Shown here: positions 11,601 through 23,800 of the stretch, piece by piece
How the letters are laid out: every line of letters begins with the position of its first letter
Numbering within the stretch: position 1 is the stretch's first letter
Assembly: GCA_963682055.1 (NCBI GenBank)
Contig: OY821745.1
Location: 7,757,501 to 7,821,500 of the forward strand
Length of the DNA: 64,000 nt
Direction of reading: 5' to 3'
Origin: Primula veris
Lineage: Eukaryota; Streptophyta; Magnoliopsida; Ericales; Primulaceae
Position numbers and translations under genes: made by a program
Notes under the pieces: model-generated
Databases searched by the model: none
Seen by the model: the letters and a program-made list of their open reading frames with translations, nothing else
Told to the model about the DNA's origin: nothing

Positions 11601-14600
11601 GAAATTGTAGGGGGATTTTGTTGACCGGGGGTACAACAGCCTTGAAGTCTTCACCATCCTTTTGCTTCTTAAAGCAAGGTTTGTTGCTTTTTCCTTGTTT
11701 GTTTCCACGTATACGATTTTTTACATTATACATCATACGAGTATGACGTATTTGCATATATGGTTTTTGTGGACTTTTGCATCATATCTTAAACATAAGC
11801 AATGATTTTCCTCCCAAAATTTCTTTTGTGGTGGAATATATGGCATTATCTTGTTCTAGTGGAAGCAATAATATCATGTCTCATTTAAATACTGCATATG
11901 GCGAACTACTCTTTGAAGTATCATTGTACCACTGTCTATATAACAAAGATGTCAAAGATATATATTGATGATTAACACTTCTTTGTGTGGCATGAAAAGC
12001 TAATGTTGTATAACATTGCATCCTTTTCTGTTTCAATCCAACTTGCTGATGTTTTTAGTGTCTACCTATTGCCAGATACCCAGCTAATATTACTCTTTTG
12101 CGTGGAAATCATGAAAGTAGACAATTAACTCAGGTATTTGTGTTTTTCTATTTTGTTCCTTCTCTTCTTTTATTCTGGTTTCCCTTATTTCTGATTTTTG
12201 CACAGTTCAACATAAACATGTAAATTGTTTGTGCTCTGCCGATTTTGATTCTGAGTAGCAAGCCCATTCATGTTTTTCTAGCTGAACGTTGTTACCTGGA
12301 TACCTCTATTATAAGATTAATTTAATTTATCCACAAATTGGTATCCTTAATGTGCATTTATTGGTCTTGGTTATCTTTTTTGTTTTAAGCTTTAAAATTT
12401 TGGCTATTTAAGCTACACTTGTTATATTTTGCATATAAGTTTCAATCGAGGCTTCGTACTGAGTTTTATGTCGTCTTAAATACTGCATGCTTTTTGACGT
12501 TTCCCTTTCTCTAGATTAGATGACTTACATCCCGTGTCATGTTTTCATTTTAAATGTTTCCATTCAGTACTGAGTTTTATGTCGTCTTGAATACTGCATG
12601 CTTTTTGACGTTTCCCTTGCTCTAGATTAGATGACTTGCATCCTGTGTCATGTTTTCATTTTAAATGTTTACATTCGTAAACGGTGTAAGTGAACAAACT
12701 CACTGTATTTATTCTCAAGCATAGGTTTGCCATGAAAATTTTAAATTTGCCAAGGGCATGTTTTATTTTATTACTTGCATGATACATTGAACCAAATTCT
12801 AGAGCATGATAGATAAAATCTGAAATGGAGATTGCAAGAATTTTATTCTGACTCCCGATTAGACTTGAAAATGGCTTCGGCATTTGTTGACTTGAAAACA
12901 AAGAGGGTCCTAAGAGCTGTAAAACTAAATGGAGCAGTTAAAAAGGATATACGGAAGTGGTTAAAGAAGAAGTCACGTAGTAGTAACTTAATGTAGAGTT
13001 TACCTTAGGGACATTTACTTAGAAGCTTTATTTTGGAGTTTATTCAATTTTGAAACAACAAATTTTCTTATAGGTCTATGGGTTTTATGACGAATGCCAA
13101 AGGAAGTATGGGAATGCCAATGCGTGGCGGTACTGCACAGATGTTTTTGATTATCTAACTTTGTCAGCTATCATAGATGGAACTGTAGGCCCTCTTTCCT
13201 TTTCATGCATATATTCACTTTTTATTTATATTTTTCCTTTTGTTCTATTAATTTCTTGAATTAATGAATTTCAGGTGCTTTGCGTCCACGGTGGTCTTTC
13301 TCCAGATATTCGAACTATTGACCAGGTTCGCTTTCACCTGCTATAAGGGTAACTGGATTTTTTTGTAACATAATGAAAGTGTCAGGTGCAAAGACAGTAG
13401 GTAACTTAATCTGTTTTCATAGCAGAAATATTTCGATGGAGCTTTTATGCAGCATTTTGCTTATATATCAACATCTAGTTTTTTATTGTAGTTCATCATT
13501 TGCGGGGTGAAGTACATTCATGGTCTCAGTTGTGAATAAACTTTCAAATTTTGATAGCCTTAATTTCACTTGCATCTCTACTGAAACTTTGGGAAATTAT
13601 CCGTGTAAAATATTTAAATTTTGAAGACCTTCAACAGAAAGTCCAAAACTATGAGGACCGTTTAAAAAAATCTCAAGTCTGAAGACCATTTCTGTAATTC
13701 ACCCTGTTTATGTGTTTGTGAGTCCGTCTTAAAAATGTTTTTTTTAATGCCTATACATCAGAGTCTCTAGAATATAGAACAGAAGTAATTATTTTATATT
13801 CCTTCATTTGACTAATATTTTTTCATTATCTGGCAGATGAGAGTGATAGAAAGAAATTGTGAAATTCCACATGAAGGTCCTTTTTGTGACCTAATGTGGA
13901 GTGATCCTGAAGATATTGAGACATGGGCAGTTAGCCCTCGCGGTGCAGGCTGGCTTTTTGGATCTAGAGTTACTACTGAGGTAAAACTGAAGGTCATAAT
14001 TATATAGGACTGTGTGTTACTCATGATATTAGTATGACATCCTTTCTGCATATGCAGTTTAATCACATTAACAAGCTTGATTTGGTATGCCGAGCCCATC
14101 AATTGGTGCAGGAAGGTTTGAAGTACATGTTCCAAGATAAAGGACTAGTAACTGTGAGTTTGACATTTTCTATTCTAGTTGGTTATATAGAATTGACAGT
14201 CTGATATGTTGTACTTATTTGTGTTTCATTAGGTGGGACTAAAAATATGACCAGAACTAGCGGGCACATAAAACATTTACCTGCTATGGTTTTTCTCAAT
14301 TAGTTAGTTAAAGAAGCCAACCAAATTTGTAATGGTTTGAAATACTTTCTTATCAAATTTGGCACATATTAAGTTTTCCTCGTAAAAATATTGAACTCGA
14401 AAAGTAACGAGTACTTGATAATCATATCTGAAGAATTCGTTTTGGGGTTTCTAGAAAGCAAGCTGCACCTTTCTGCTAATTGAGTAATTTTTTTCTATAG
14501 ACATGCTTGAATTGTGCCTAATTGTTTGCTTTGTGGGAAAATAAAAGGGGAGGTGGTACACTTATTTCCCTTGTAAACTTTGCGACCTGAATTTCCCTCT

Positions 14601-15328
14601 CTTTCCTTTGTTTACTAGGTGTGGTCTGCGCCAAATTATTGCTATCGCTGTGGTAACGTAGCTTCAATATTGAGCTTCAATGAGAATATGGTAAGGCAAC
14701 TAAATTTTCACTCATTTGATAACAGCTTTATATTAATCTGCTCTGGCAATCTAATGTTGAAGTATTGCTAATTTCTCTTTGCTGCAAGAACCACCATTGC
14801 CTTGACCTAAAAAAGACAACGGATTTCAAGTATACCGAATCCATGTATCCGCGTTTGAAAAAATAATTATGTTGCTTATGAAATTGCAAATTTCAGATTT
14901 ATTGAAATTTGAGAATTAAGGGCAATGCTTCGTAATATGAATTTGATTGGAGATATTTTTTCATTACTTCATCCTCTTCAAGACTTCTGATGATTGCAAC
15001 TTATTTATGTACATGGTCAATTCAAATCTATGTTGAAGCTTATGCAAACAAGTAAAACAAATAACTGAATCTTCCAACAAAGTATTACAAAAGTACCCAA
15101 AACACATTAAACATCCAAATTATAAGTTGCAACTCCTTTTTTCCTTAGTTAAAACCTTTCCGGTACAACCTTAATGTTTTTTTTTCCCTAAAAAGCTGGT
15201 GTAATTGACTTGTACCTGGTGTTTTTTTGACTTGTTTTGAATAGGAGAGAGAAGTGAAGTTTTTCACCGAAACAGAGGAAAACAACCAGATGAGAGGTCC
15301 CAGGAGTGGAGTACCTTATTTCTTGTGA
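8637..15328 (+). CDS. FYPP: FyPP/PP6-type Ser/Thr protein phosphatase catalytic subunit
   Basis: Ten exons: 8637-8717, 11378-11524, 11611-11678, 12076-12133, 13074-13184, 13275-13325, 13837-13980, 14058-14153, 14619-14690, 15245-15328, giving 303 aa, the usual FyPP length. All introns are GT..AG. PPP-family motifs are intact: GDIHGQ (49-54), GDFVDRG (77-83), GNHE (109-112), HGG (160-162), RAHQ (232-235), with the metal ligands Asp50, His52, Asp78, Asn110, His160 and His234. The C-terminus PYFL ends in the leucine that PP2A-like enzymes carboxymethylate. In Arabidopsis, FyPP1/3 (PP6 catalytic subunits) dephosphorylate phytochrome, PIN auxin carriers and ABI5, acting with SAL and PP2A A subunits. 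An ATG at 8634 precedes the chosen one in frame; I chose 8637 because the family starts MDLD. Intron 1 (2.66 kb) contains a 180-bp tandem array. Very sure of the family. Confidence 0.96.
8791..9430 (+). repeat. 180-bp tandem array in phosphatase intron 1, about 3.6 copies
   Basis: The line GGTTACTGGGTTTTCTTGGA recurs exactly 180 bp apart near 8811, 8991, 9171 and 9351, with long near-identical surroundings such as AACATGGTTTTGGAGTGA and TTTTTTAATATTATATAATT. Each unit carries a T-rich tract followed by TTTTAGGG, which looks like a splice acceptor. The array sits in the first 700 bp of the first intron. High similarity between units suggests recent expansion. Confidence 0.92.
12457..12678. repeat. 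111-bp tandem duplication in phosphatase intron 4
   Basis: Two adjacent copies, starting GTACTGAGTTTTATGTCGTC at about 12457 and again 111 bp later. They differ at only a few bases, for example TAAATACTG versus TGAATACTG. It is purely intronic and does not touch a splice site. Confidence 0.85.
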
Positions 15329-18098
15329 AGATTTCATTTGCTTCTCTGCTTGTACAATTGTTTGAAGGTTCAAAAGTTGCCTTCCCATTCGGGGGAGAGG
15401 ATAGAACTTTGATGAAAAAATTTGAGGTCGGGACCCCCGAATACGTGAACATAATTGTTATCCTTATGAGAAAGATAATACATTGGAGATATCCTGCTGC
15501 ACTTTCTAAATCTTTGTTTTTCTGTACTAAAATATGCTAATTCTTCCTTCTTTTTTTTGTTTTGTTTTGTTTTATGTACTATTGTTATCTAGGTTGTGAT
15601 TTTCTTTTGAACCAAATCAGCTCATTAAACTAGCTAGTGCTAGTGCTAGAGACAGTTATAATTTTTAAATAGTATTGATGTTTTGTTTCATCTGGAATTC
15701 TCTTGGCTCTTCTCTTTAGCATCCTTTCAAGTTCTAAACCATAGTTACGAGAAACTCTGTTTAGGGCGATATCGTGTTTTCGAGAAACGTGTTTTGGAGA
15801 TGGGTACGGTACTCTTTTAGAATTTTAGGAGAAACCTATCCGAAATGTTTCGAAAACCTATGAGAATTCTTTTAAAATCTTCAATAACGCTTCTCAAAAA
15901 ATTCAAAAAGCTTATATTTCAAAAAACTGCAACAGCCAAAATTGGTTTTTACTGGTCTAAACAAAAGAGACTAGTCAGTTTCAGACAACGAAACACTAAT
16001 ATAATGTATAAAAATCGTCATACTAGTTTCTAAGAGTTTCTTATTGAGGTGTTTGGTTTCAGGGGCAATTCCATTTTAGTAAAAAAAAAACTTAATGCCA
16101 TTTTAGTGTTACTCTAAAAAAATAATTACATTTTGGTGTAACTTTTCTTGAATTCACTTCGCTAGTATCTCATTCACTTTGTAAATATAACAAAAAATAT
16201 ATGAAATCCAAAATAAAAAAAATATATATATATAAATTAAAAAAAAGAAAAACATTAAATTTTTTTAAAAAAATTAGATGTAAAAAATGAAGAAAAAAAA
16301 AATTTAAATGAAAAAAAAATTCAAAGTAAATAGACCAAATAAAATCTCATTCACTTAAAAAAAAAAAAGAAACTAATTCACTTCAAATTTTTTTTTGAAA
16401 TGAATGGATTAAAGTATTAAACAAAAGATCATTCACTTTAAATACCAAACAAAAAGTCCATTCACTTTAATATTTTGAAGTGAATGAACCAAATAAAATC
16501 TCATTCACTTCAAGTTTTTAAATGAACGGATAAAAAATAACTCATTCAGTCCGATATTTTAAAATACATGTACCAAACAAACGCTCATTCACTTTAGAAA
16601 ATCAAACAAAACATTGTTCACTTTAATATAATGGAGCATACAAAAGTTCATTCACCTTAAAATAACAAACAAAAACCCATTTACTTTAGTTTTTTCAAAT
16701 GAATGTATCAAACAAAAATTCGTTCACTTCAGTTTTTCAAGTGAATGTATCAATAAAAACTTATTCACTTTAACATTTGAAATGAATGAGAGAAAGATGC
16801 AACAAAAGGGAATTATTTTTTGGAAGAATGCTTTTTTGGGAATTACTTTTGAAAAGATGTACCAAAAAGTAATTTTCATGTGATTTATTGGTTTTAAGTT
16901 CTAAAAACTCAACTGATTAACTTTAAATTAAAACAATTAAATTAATGTATTGAAGATTTATTTTTATATAGTCTTGAACTCAATTCAAAAAGTATAGAAT
17001 TGACCCTTATAATTAGAGTCTATTTTTTTTACGTATGTTTTTGTTATGAACCTATGAAATCCAATCAAAACACATGGTCTAAAAACACTTTTCTAAATTA
17101 TAAATATGACATGTTGAAGTATGAGATACAACAATTAACATATGTTTTAACTAGAAAAAATCAATAAAAATGTGAAATGCAATGATATATGTAAGCGTAT
17201 GTTCTCCATTCTCACGTGCTCGAAAGATTGATCGCAATTAATCTTTATTTTTTAAGCATTTACTCTTAAAGAAAACCGAAGCTTCGAGCATGAATGTATG
17301 CTATCATAAAACTATTAAAAAAACTACGTACAAATAATAAAAACACAGTTAAAAATGACCATCGAGCATAAAATCATGCCATCTAACACCGAACATATGC
17401 ATATCTTGCGCAATCTCTTTCGGACTGATCACTCGTGATGAGTCCGTCGATGATCCAAAATTAGTTTTTCTCCCTTCAGTTTAGTCTATTCATTCATTTG
17501 ATATAACTAAGTTCATTTTTTTATCAGTCCCACCATAAAAAAAATATCAATTTACCATTACATGCACTGTTGTTAAACTGGTTGTTATTGCTAAACTGTT
17601 ACTGAATTTAGCGACAGTCACTCTAATAGTAAACCTAAACGACATTTTTTTAGTGTCCCATTTTGACCCCATTGAGTACAAAATAGACTCTGACCATGTC
17701 AAAAATAAGAAAGCTTTAAGAAGGATAAGTGCTCACTTGTCGGTTAATAGCATATCACCCATAGTTTCTAACTGTTATTTGCAATATTCTTCATGGAAAT
17801 TAAACTCTTGACGACATAAAAACTGACTATCGATCATAAAGTCATGCCATTTAACGTATAGTTGTGTCATTTAACACTAAACATTACTACAAGTAAAAAA
17901 AAGTAAGAAATATGATCGAGCACTGCAAACTTAAAAATAGACTAAGAGGGGGTGTCATATGTTTATTTACACCCAATATTTCTTGAAAACAAAATAATAA
18001 CTATATATAAAGAACTTAAATACCTAAGAAAAGTAAATTCTCTATAGTAACAACATTGTCTTTCTCCTCGCGACTCACAAAAAACCACAAGAGGATTG
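15329..18098. other. intergenic between phosphatase gene and F-box pseudogene
   Basis: The first few hundred bases are the phosphatase 3' UTR and terminator region. Beyond it lie AT-rich DNA, the CATTCACTT array (listed separately), and a pair of related direct repeats near 17353-17390 and 17818-17855 that share CATGCCAT.TAAC. No protein-coding gene is supported. Confidence 0.55.
16280..16800. repeat. degenerate hairpin-forming array with CATTCACTT / AAGTGAATG units
   Basis: More than ten occurrences of CATTCACTT or close variants alternate with AAGTGAATG or AAATGAATG, separated by ACCAAACAAAA-like spacers, with an irregular 40-60-bp spacing. Each CATTCACTT..AAGTGAATG pair is a potential stem. 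The flanks (about 16050-16140 and 16800-16870) carry GGAATTA/TTTTGGTGTAAC-type strings that may be remnants of element ends. Confidence 0.65.
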
Positions 18099-18703
18099 TT
18101 AAGGTTTTGCAAACCAGTCTGGCACAGCATTTGTGCCGGTAAGTAAAAACAAGGACTCCATGAAATTGAGCAGAGTTGTACAAGTTAGTCTTTCCGCAAT
18201 GCTAATACTTGTAAGATGCAACCGCAACCTTGGTAGTCCTAACCAGAATCTCACCGTTTCTTCTGAACCCCAACGTCTTACTAATCTCTTCCGGTAAGCT
18301 AATATTGTATAAGTTAGTCCAAGATTCTGGGACTCCATAAACCTCCATCTCCCACACCGATACTCCCCTTTTGTACAATATCCCATCATATACAACCGCA
18401 AGGGAGTTCTTAAACAATCTAACCGACATGCAATTGATATCATCATACCCTAAAGCAGTTGGCAAATCAATGTCCTTGAACACCTCATTCTTCGTCATAT
18501 CAAAACCAACTATTTTTATTTTCAATGCTATTATCACAAGCCATCTAGTGCACCACCCATGTAAAAACACATGTGAACGCTTGAAACCGTTGGAGTAGGG
18601 GGATGTTCACACGTGATAACTCTCCATTCAACTCCACCTTGATCATAAACTTCAACCTCAAGCGGGACATGACCCATGTTCTCAATAGATCTCTTTGTAC
18701 CAC
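18099..18703 (-). pseudogene. F-box protein pseudogene, FBA (F-box-associated) domain only
   Basis: Minus-strand coding homology is spread over three frames. About 18690-18540 gives VPLEVEVYDQGGVEWRVITC. About 18570-18202 gives an open stretch with VGFDMTKNEVFKDIDLP, SVWEMEVYGVPESWTNLY and LGFRRNGEILVRTTKV. About 18190-18099 gives NFMESLFLL and a stop. WRVI, the D.....F..I.LP strand and 'VWEMEVYGVPESWTNLY' are typical of FBA_1 domains. At least two frameshifts are needed, there is no N-terminal F-box, and the homology ends at the target duplication of the solo LTR. F-box/FBA genes are a fast-decaying plant family that binds SKP1 to select substrates for SCF ubiquitin ligases. The open middle segment suggests fairly recent decay. 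Confidence 0.72.
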
Positions 18704-18708
18704 GCTTG

Positions 18709-20065
18709 TGTTGGTTTCCGTGTACGAAATAACAATTAACAATAATTAAAGGACTAAACAATAATTAAATAAAACCAGTGTAATCTTTATTAATTTCCAA
18801 ATGGAATACAATAAATTGATTACAACATGTAGGTACTGAAATGTAAATAAAATAAACGTTATCAGATTATTATCAATTAATAATCTGATGTACTGTTTTG
18901 TAATTAAAAGAAACTGCCGGACTGGAAAGTAAAAACTTAACAGCCGGACTGTTCTGTTATGAATTGAAAATACAGGACTGAATTGAAACTATACTAATTA
19001 CAGAATTAAATTACCGAAATGTAATTACAGCAATAAAACAGAACTTTAAACTAATTACAGAATAGTACAAAACAGAATAAAAGGCTACAGCTAAGGACAG
19101 AATATTAAAACTGAAATTTAAATACTGAATTGAAAAAAAAAAAACATAATGGAAAAGACAGAATTTAAGTGCGGAAAATAAATGGACAGAATGTAAAAAA
19201 CAATCGACGAGGCTACTGTTAACAGTATGCCCTTAACCGATATTCGCCCAACCACCTTTAAGGTTTCTGGTTGCGTTGGCGCTTCGATCCCAAGGTACAA
19301 CGTCTCTCGGAAGACTCGCCGGAAACTGGCGACGAGTCTAAGTCGAGCTGTTGGTGGGTGGTTCTCTCTGGTTCTAAATGCTATGAAAAAATATGATGTT
19401 TTAGAGAGAAGGTAGACTGATTTCGAATGTATGAAATGTGAAGGGATGGCTGCCTCTTTATAGAGGATTCTGAAACCGCAGAATTAAATGTGGTCATTAA
19501 CTTCTGGGAGTTACATCTCCAGAATCCGCCTCCAATTACTGCTGGAGTTTCAAACCTTTTGGAACTCTAGGGACTGCTCTTACAAATATGCAAAAGTCCC
19601 TTTTCAGATTTAGTACAAGACCCAAGACCCAAGACCCAAGACCCAAATCCCGCGTCCCGAGCGAGCGCGCGTGTGTGTGGTACACACTAACCCACTCATG
19701 GGTATGTGGACTTTATTAGTTTACCAACTACATAGGATGGACTTGTATATATAGAGTGAAAATCAACCTTGATTTTCCAATGTGGGATAACCCTCATGGT
19801 TTATTCCCACTCTCTACTTCATTTTCCAGATTTCGGTTTTTCCCTCTTTCGAGTACCAACCTTCGAGTCCAATTATCATTCACACCCTTCCTCCGAATGG
19901 GTCATGCGATATACCGTTGCGAAGCTCGTCACACGAGCTACTCAAACGCATTGAGTATGGCCTCAGAAAAACTGAGGAGTCGCATTGAAAATTGACTCAA
20001 AGATGGTCCCTGACCACTTGGAACAAACATGTTTAAAAACCATGTTTTTCCATATTTTTCCAACA
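18709..20065 (-). mobile_element. solo LTR, 1,357 bp, TSD GCTTG
   Basis: Begins TGTTGG and ends CCAACA, a perfect 6-bp terminal inverted repeat of LTR type. It is flanked by a perfect 5-bp target duplication GCTTG at 18704-18708 and 20066-20070. Read on the minus strand it has TATA-like motifs (TCTATATATAC near 19755-19745, CTCTATAAAG near 19464-19455) followed by a leader-like stretch, which is why I give it minus orientation. No gag/pol or second LTR is present, so it is best explained as a solo LTR left by LTR-LTR recombination. A short AAGACCC repeat (4 copies) lies near 19615-19640. Confidence 0.85.
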
Positions 20066-20874
20066 GCTTGTACCCCTCGGACTCGCGTGTCGGACACGGC
20101 ATATTGTCGTGTCCGTTATATTTTGTCTTTTACCCAATTGGACACGCGAGTCGGAACATTTAGACACGCGTATCGGACACGGTTCAACGATAACAGGACA
20201 CGGCTAGCTAGCTCAAAAAATATGTTCAATTTGTAGTTTTTTTAACATTGTAACCATATAAAGTGACTTATAAAAATATTGATTTTATAAAAATATGTCA
20301 ATTGACATATTTGATAATATTTAAGGTCCGTTTGGTATATATTTTTTAGTCAAAAAGTTATTTTTAGAAAGTTGTAGGAAAAAATATTGTTTTTCAAAAT
20401 ATACAGGATTGTTTAACAAAAATTTAAAAAATATAACTTTCAACATATTGATTTTTACCATTAACTAATAATCTTTTGCTTTTTCAATCAAAATAACTTT
20501 ATAAGACATTTTTTTGATAAATTTTCAAAATATCATATTTAAACGAGCAAGTAATACGTCAAGTATACGAATAAAATTTTAGTTGAGATAAGATCAATAT
20601 TCATTTAAATTCTTAAAATGCTGGTGATAAATCTACCAAAATTTTCAAAATGTGTGACTTTTTTACTTTTACCTTTTCTAATTATATTATTTCAAAATGA
20701 TTTTTAAAATTTAAAAAAAACATTAATAGCAAACACATAATCTTAAAAAATTAAAATTAAAAATGGATGTTAGAAATATAATTATATACAATACTAGTGG
20801 AGTGTTGTAATAGTATATTTTACAAATTTTGTAACCCTGGTCAAGCAAAGCAGGAAAGAGAGAGAGAGAGAAGA
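20066..20874. other. intergenic and promoter region of methyltransferase gene
   Basis: About 20075-20215 holds several copies of a GTGTCGGACACG / GTGTCC string in both orientations, which can form hairpins; the origin is unknown. From about 20230 to 20800 the DNA is very AT-rich with no recognisable element. The last 25 bases before the ATG are a GA-rich leader, (GA)n at about 20856-20870. Confidence 0.5.
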
Positions 20875-23800
20875 ATGGAGGGTGGAGATGGAGTGGAAGA
20901 AGAGGAGGAGAAGATGAGGATGGTGAAGATAGGATCGTACGGTGGAGAAGTGAGGAAGGTTTGTTCAACAGAAGAAGAAGAAGAAGCAGCTACAGAGGAA
21001 ACAATGTTGTTATGGGGTATTCAACAGCCTGTTTCTTCTAAACCCAATGCTTACGTCTCACAATCTTCTCTCCATCTTCCTTTCGATTCTTGCGGACGTT
21101 CCCTCTCCGTCATCCAGTCTCCTTCTTCCTTGGTACTTACTTTATTCACTTATTATTATTTTTTCCTTTTTTGTTTATTTATTTATGTTTTACTATTAGT
21201 CTATGGAGTCCTACTTAATACTCCGTCCCTCACACCAAATAAGTGTCGTGCTTTGAAACCACGGTTATTCGAATCAATTCCACTTAGAATTCAACAAAGA
21301 AACGTCAAAATTTTCCCCATTTATTTAGTATAAATCTCTATTTTAAAAAGCTTGCTTTCTAGTATAAAAGCTCAAATTAAAGCTTAAAAAAACATCTAAA
21401 AGCTCGCTTTTTCGCTTTTTTAGCTCTTGAAAAAACGCTTCAGAAGTAAGCTTTCACTTTTTAAAACGCTGCTTAAAATGTGAGGCAGGTAGCGAGCGCC
21501 CGCAGGTGTTGATTATACCAGGTTATTTGAAGCAATTCCACTCAAATTTAACAAAGAAACGTCAAAATTTTCAAACAACAACCCATTTATTACTTGATAT
21601 GTGAGGCTATAAGTTTCTTGAATTGATTTAACTACCAAAAAGGGTAATAAGTGTATTAACGACGTCTGCGGGCGCTCACTATCCGTCTTGCAGTCCACTT
21701 CTTCCTTGGTATTATTTACTTTCCCTTTTTGTTTCATAGTAGTTACTCCATTATAAAAATCTTTAAAAAGTGAGTAATGGACTTTGGTAGGTGAATTAAG
21801 GGTCTTCTGTAATGAGGACCCATGTGTTTTGATATATATGCAAATGATTTTGCAGTTACCTGATTTGAGATTAAGTATCTTATGTAATTCCCATGTGTTT
21901 TTATGTTTTGCGGTTGCTTTGTTTGAATTTGAAGTTGAGATGAGATAATGCTCGGTGTCCCTTCCGATAGAATTTTTCTGAGGCAATCTAATGTTTTGTT
22001 TATACTTCATTGCAAAAGACTTGTATTTCTGTTTCTGTTTTTGTTTTTGTTTGAGATTGAGTGTGTTTCAATTTAGTATTGTAGAGGATCGTTGTCCGTT
22101 GGTCATTAGAGTCTTCTTAGACAATAAAGGCAAAGAGAAAAGAGAGTGAGGATCATTCAAGTATTCAAATTTCCTGTCTAATCTTAAAAGAGACTTTGGC
22201 CCCCTCTTTATGTTAGTAAAGTCTCAAACTTCTTTGTAGTTTTGATTGTTGTTTTTTTCTTGGATTTGATGTTTATATGCTCTGAACCTCTGCTTTAGTT
22301 AGATGTTTGTGGGAAATTATATTTTGAGGTGTGTAAATATCAAATGAGTACATGAACCCCAAGAACCAATCCAAAACAGTAAAATTGAGCTAAAAGTCAC
22401 GCAGTTCCAAAAGTGGCCTAAGTGTTCATCTACAGAAATTGGATACTACACAGGGTCCACCGCTAAAAGATCAAATCTTCTAGGGGTGATTTTAAGATAT
22501 AACTATAATCATAATTTGTCAAAAAGTGAAAAAAAAGGTCAAACAGAATAAAAAAAAACGTGGCGTGGAACTCTTTACTGAGTGTTAGTCCCTGTATTTG
22601 TGTATGCTACTCTAGTAAACAATATCAGTATCTATTTTTTTTTCTCCCAGAAATCATTGTGTATTTTCTTATTGTGTATGTGTTCAATGAAGAAGTTAAG
22701 GTTGCAATACAATTGAACCTCTTTATGCATTACATTTATGTATATTAAGTAAGGGAACATATGTCAGCATATTAGTTCATGTAAATTGCTATTATGCTGG
22801 TTAATTAGTGTCTTGATCTATTATTTATTTCTCGAAAGTTCAAGGTAGCGAAATAAAAAGTATGCTACTGAGAATGAAATTGATATCCTATCAACAGTTA
22901 CTCTATCCATCCCAAAGGTTTATTAACTGTTGCAAGGCTAAGAATAATTCCCCATTTATAGCTGCATCACATCCATGTCTTTTAGCAGCAAGCTAAAGCT
23001 GTTATAGTGAGGGGTGTTTCAACAATCTCCATGGTAAACGAAGTTTAAGTTAATAACATTACTGTTTCTGGCATCTTAAGCAAAAAGGTCTCATCCTGGA
23101 TAGTCATTTTAAGCTTCCTAATCAATTTTGTCTTAATTTCCAGCCTTGTCATATCATATGATTTGCTCAAAGTACTAACACTTGAAAACCTACTCAAGAA
23201 ATATTATCCACCTTCCATGATACCTATTGTAGGCTAGATATAATGAAGGAAAAGTGAGAAATTCGTGTCAGATCTTGCTTTCAGAGTCTCTTCGCCTTAA
23301 GTAGTAGAAATTGTTTGGTATATTTGATCTTTTCTTATATAAATATGTTTATTTTTAAGGGGGTTATCCTCAAGGCCTTGTGTGTTCATATATCATAGCA
23401 CTATCAACCAGTTTTGATGATCTTAGTTGAGAGCATTTATGTATGTGCACTATGAGTAACATTAATAACGAGTTATGCTTCCCAAGCTCTTACAAATTAT
23501 TCTTTCCATCAACCTGCACTTCTCAATTCTTACTATTAGAGAAAAAAGTAAAAATACAAGTAAAGAAAAAGGGACTACTAAATTTTGTTGGAAGACTCCT
23601 CAAAAGACAAACTAATATTTTTGGTTCTCCAAACTCATCATATATATTTAGCGGGGTTGCAGATAAACATAGACTTTATAGTTTGATATAGTTCATCTAG
23701 GCTTCTTTCGAAAGTGTAGTTTTTCCCCTTCTCCACTTTCCTAAAAAAATCGTTCGAGCTAATTTGTTTACTTTATTTTCGAATTCTGGTGTGATCATTT

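Noticed and set aside
11148..11602. ORFs of 72 and 80 aa around phosphatase exon 2
   Set aside because: The first is intronic; the second contains exon 2 but runs through the splice sites at 11378 and 11524. They are not independent genes.
13812..14135. Minus-strand ORF of 107 aa
   Set aside because: Antisense of phosphatase exons 7 and 8; no independent homology.
19756..20236. Several plus-strand ORFs of 60-83 aa
   Set aside because: They lie in the solo LTR or in the GTGTCGGACACG repeat stretch and resemble no protein.
20797..20874. In-frame ATG upstream of the chosen methyltransferase start
   Set aside because: It would add 26 residues ending in a translated (GA)n leader; such extensions are absent from METTL21-like proteins as I know them.
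21513..22010. Minus-strand ORF of 165 aa in methyltransferase intron 1
   Set aside because: Low-complexity, Lys/Asn/Ser-rich, no known motif; it overlaps the rearranged repeats. Treated as chance.
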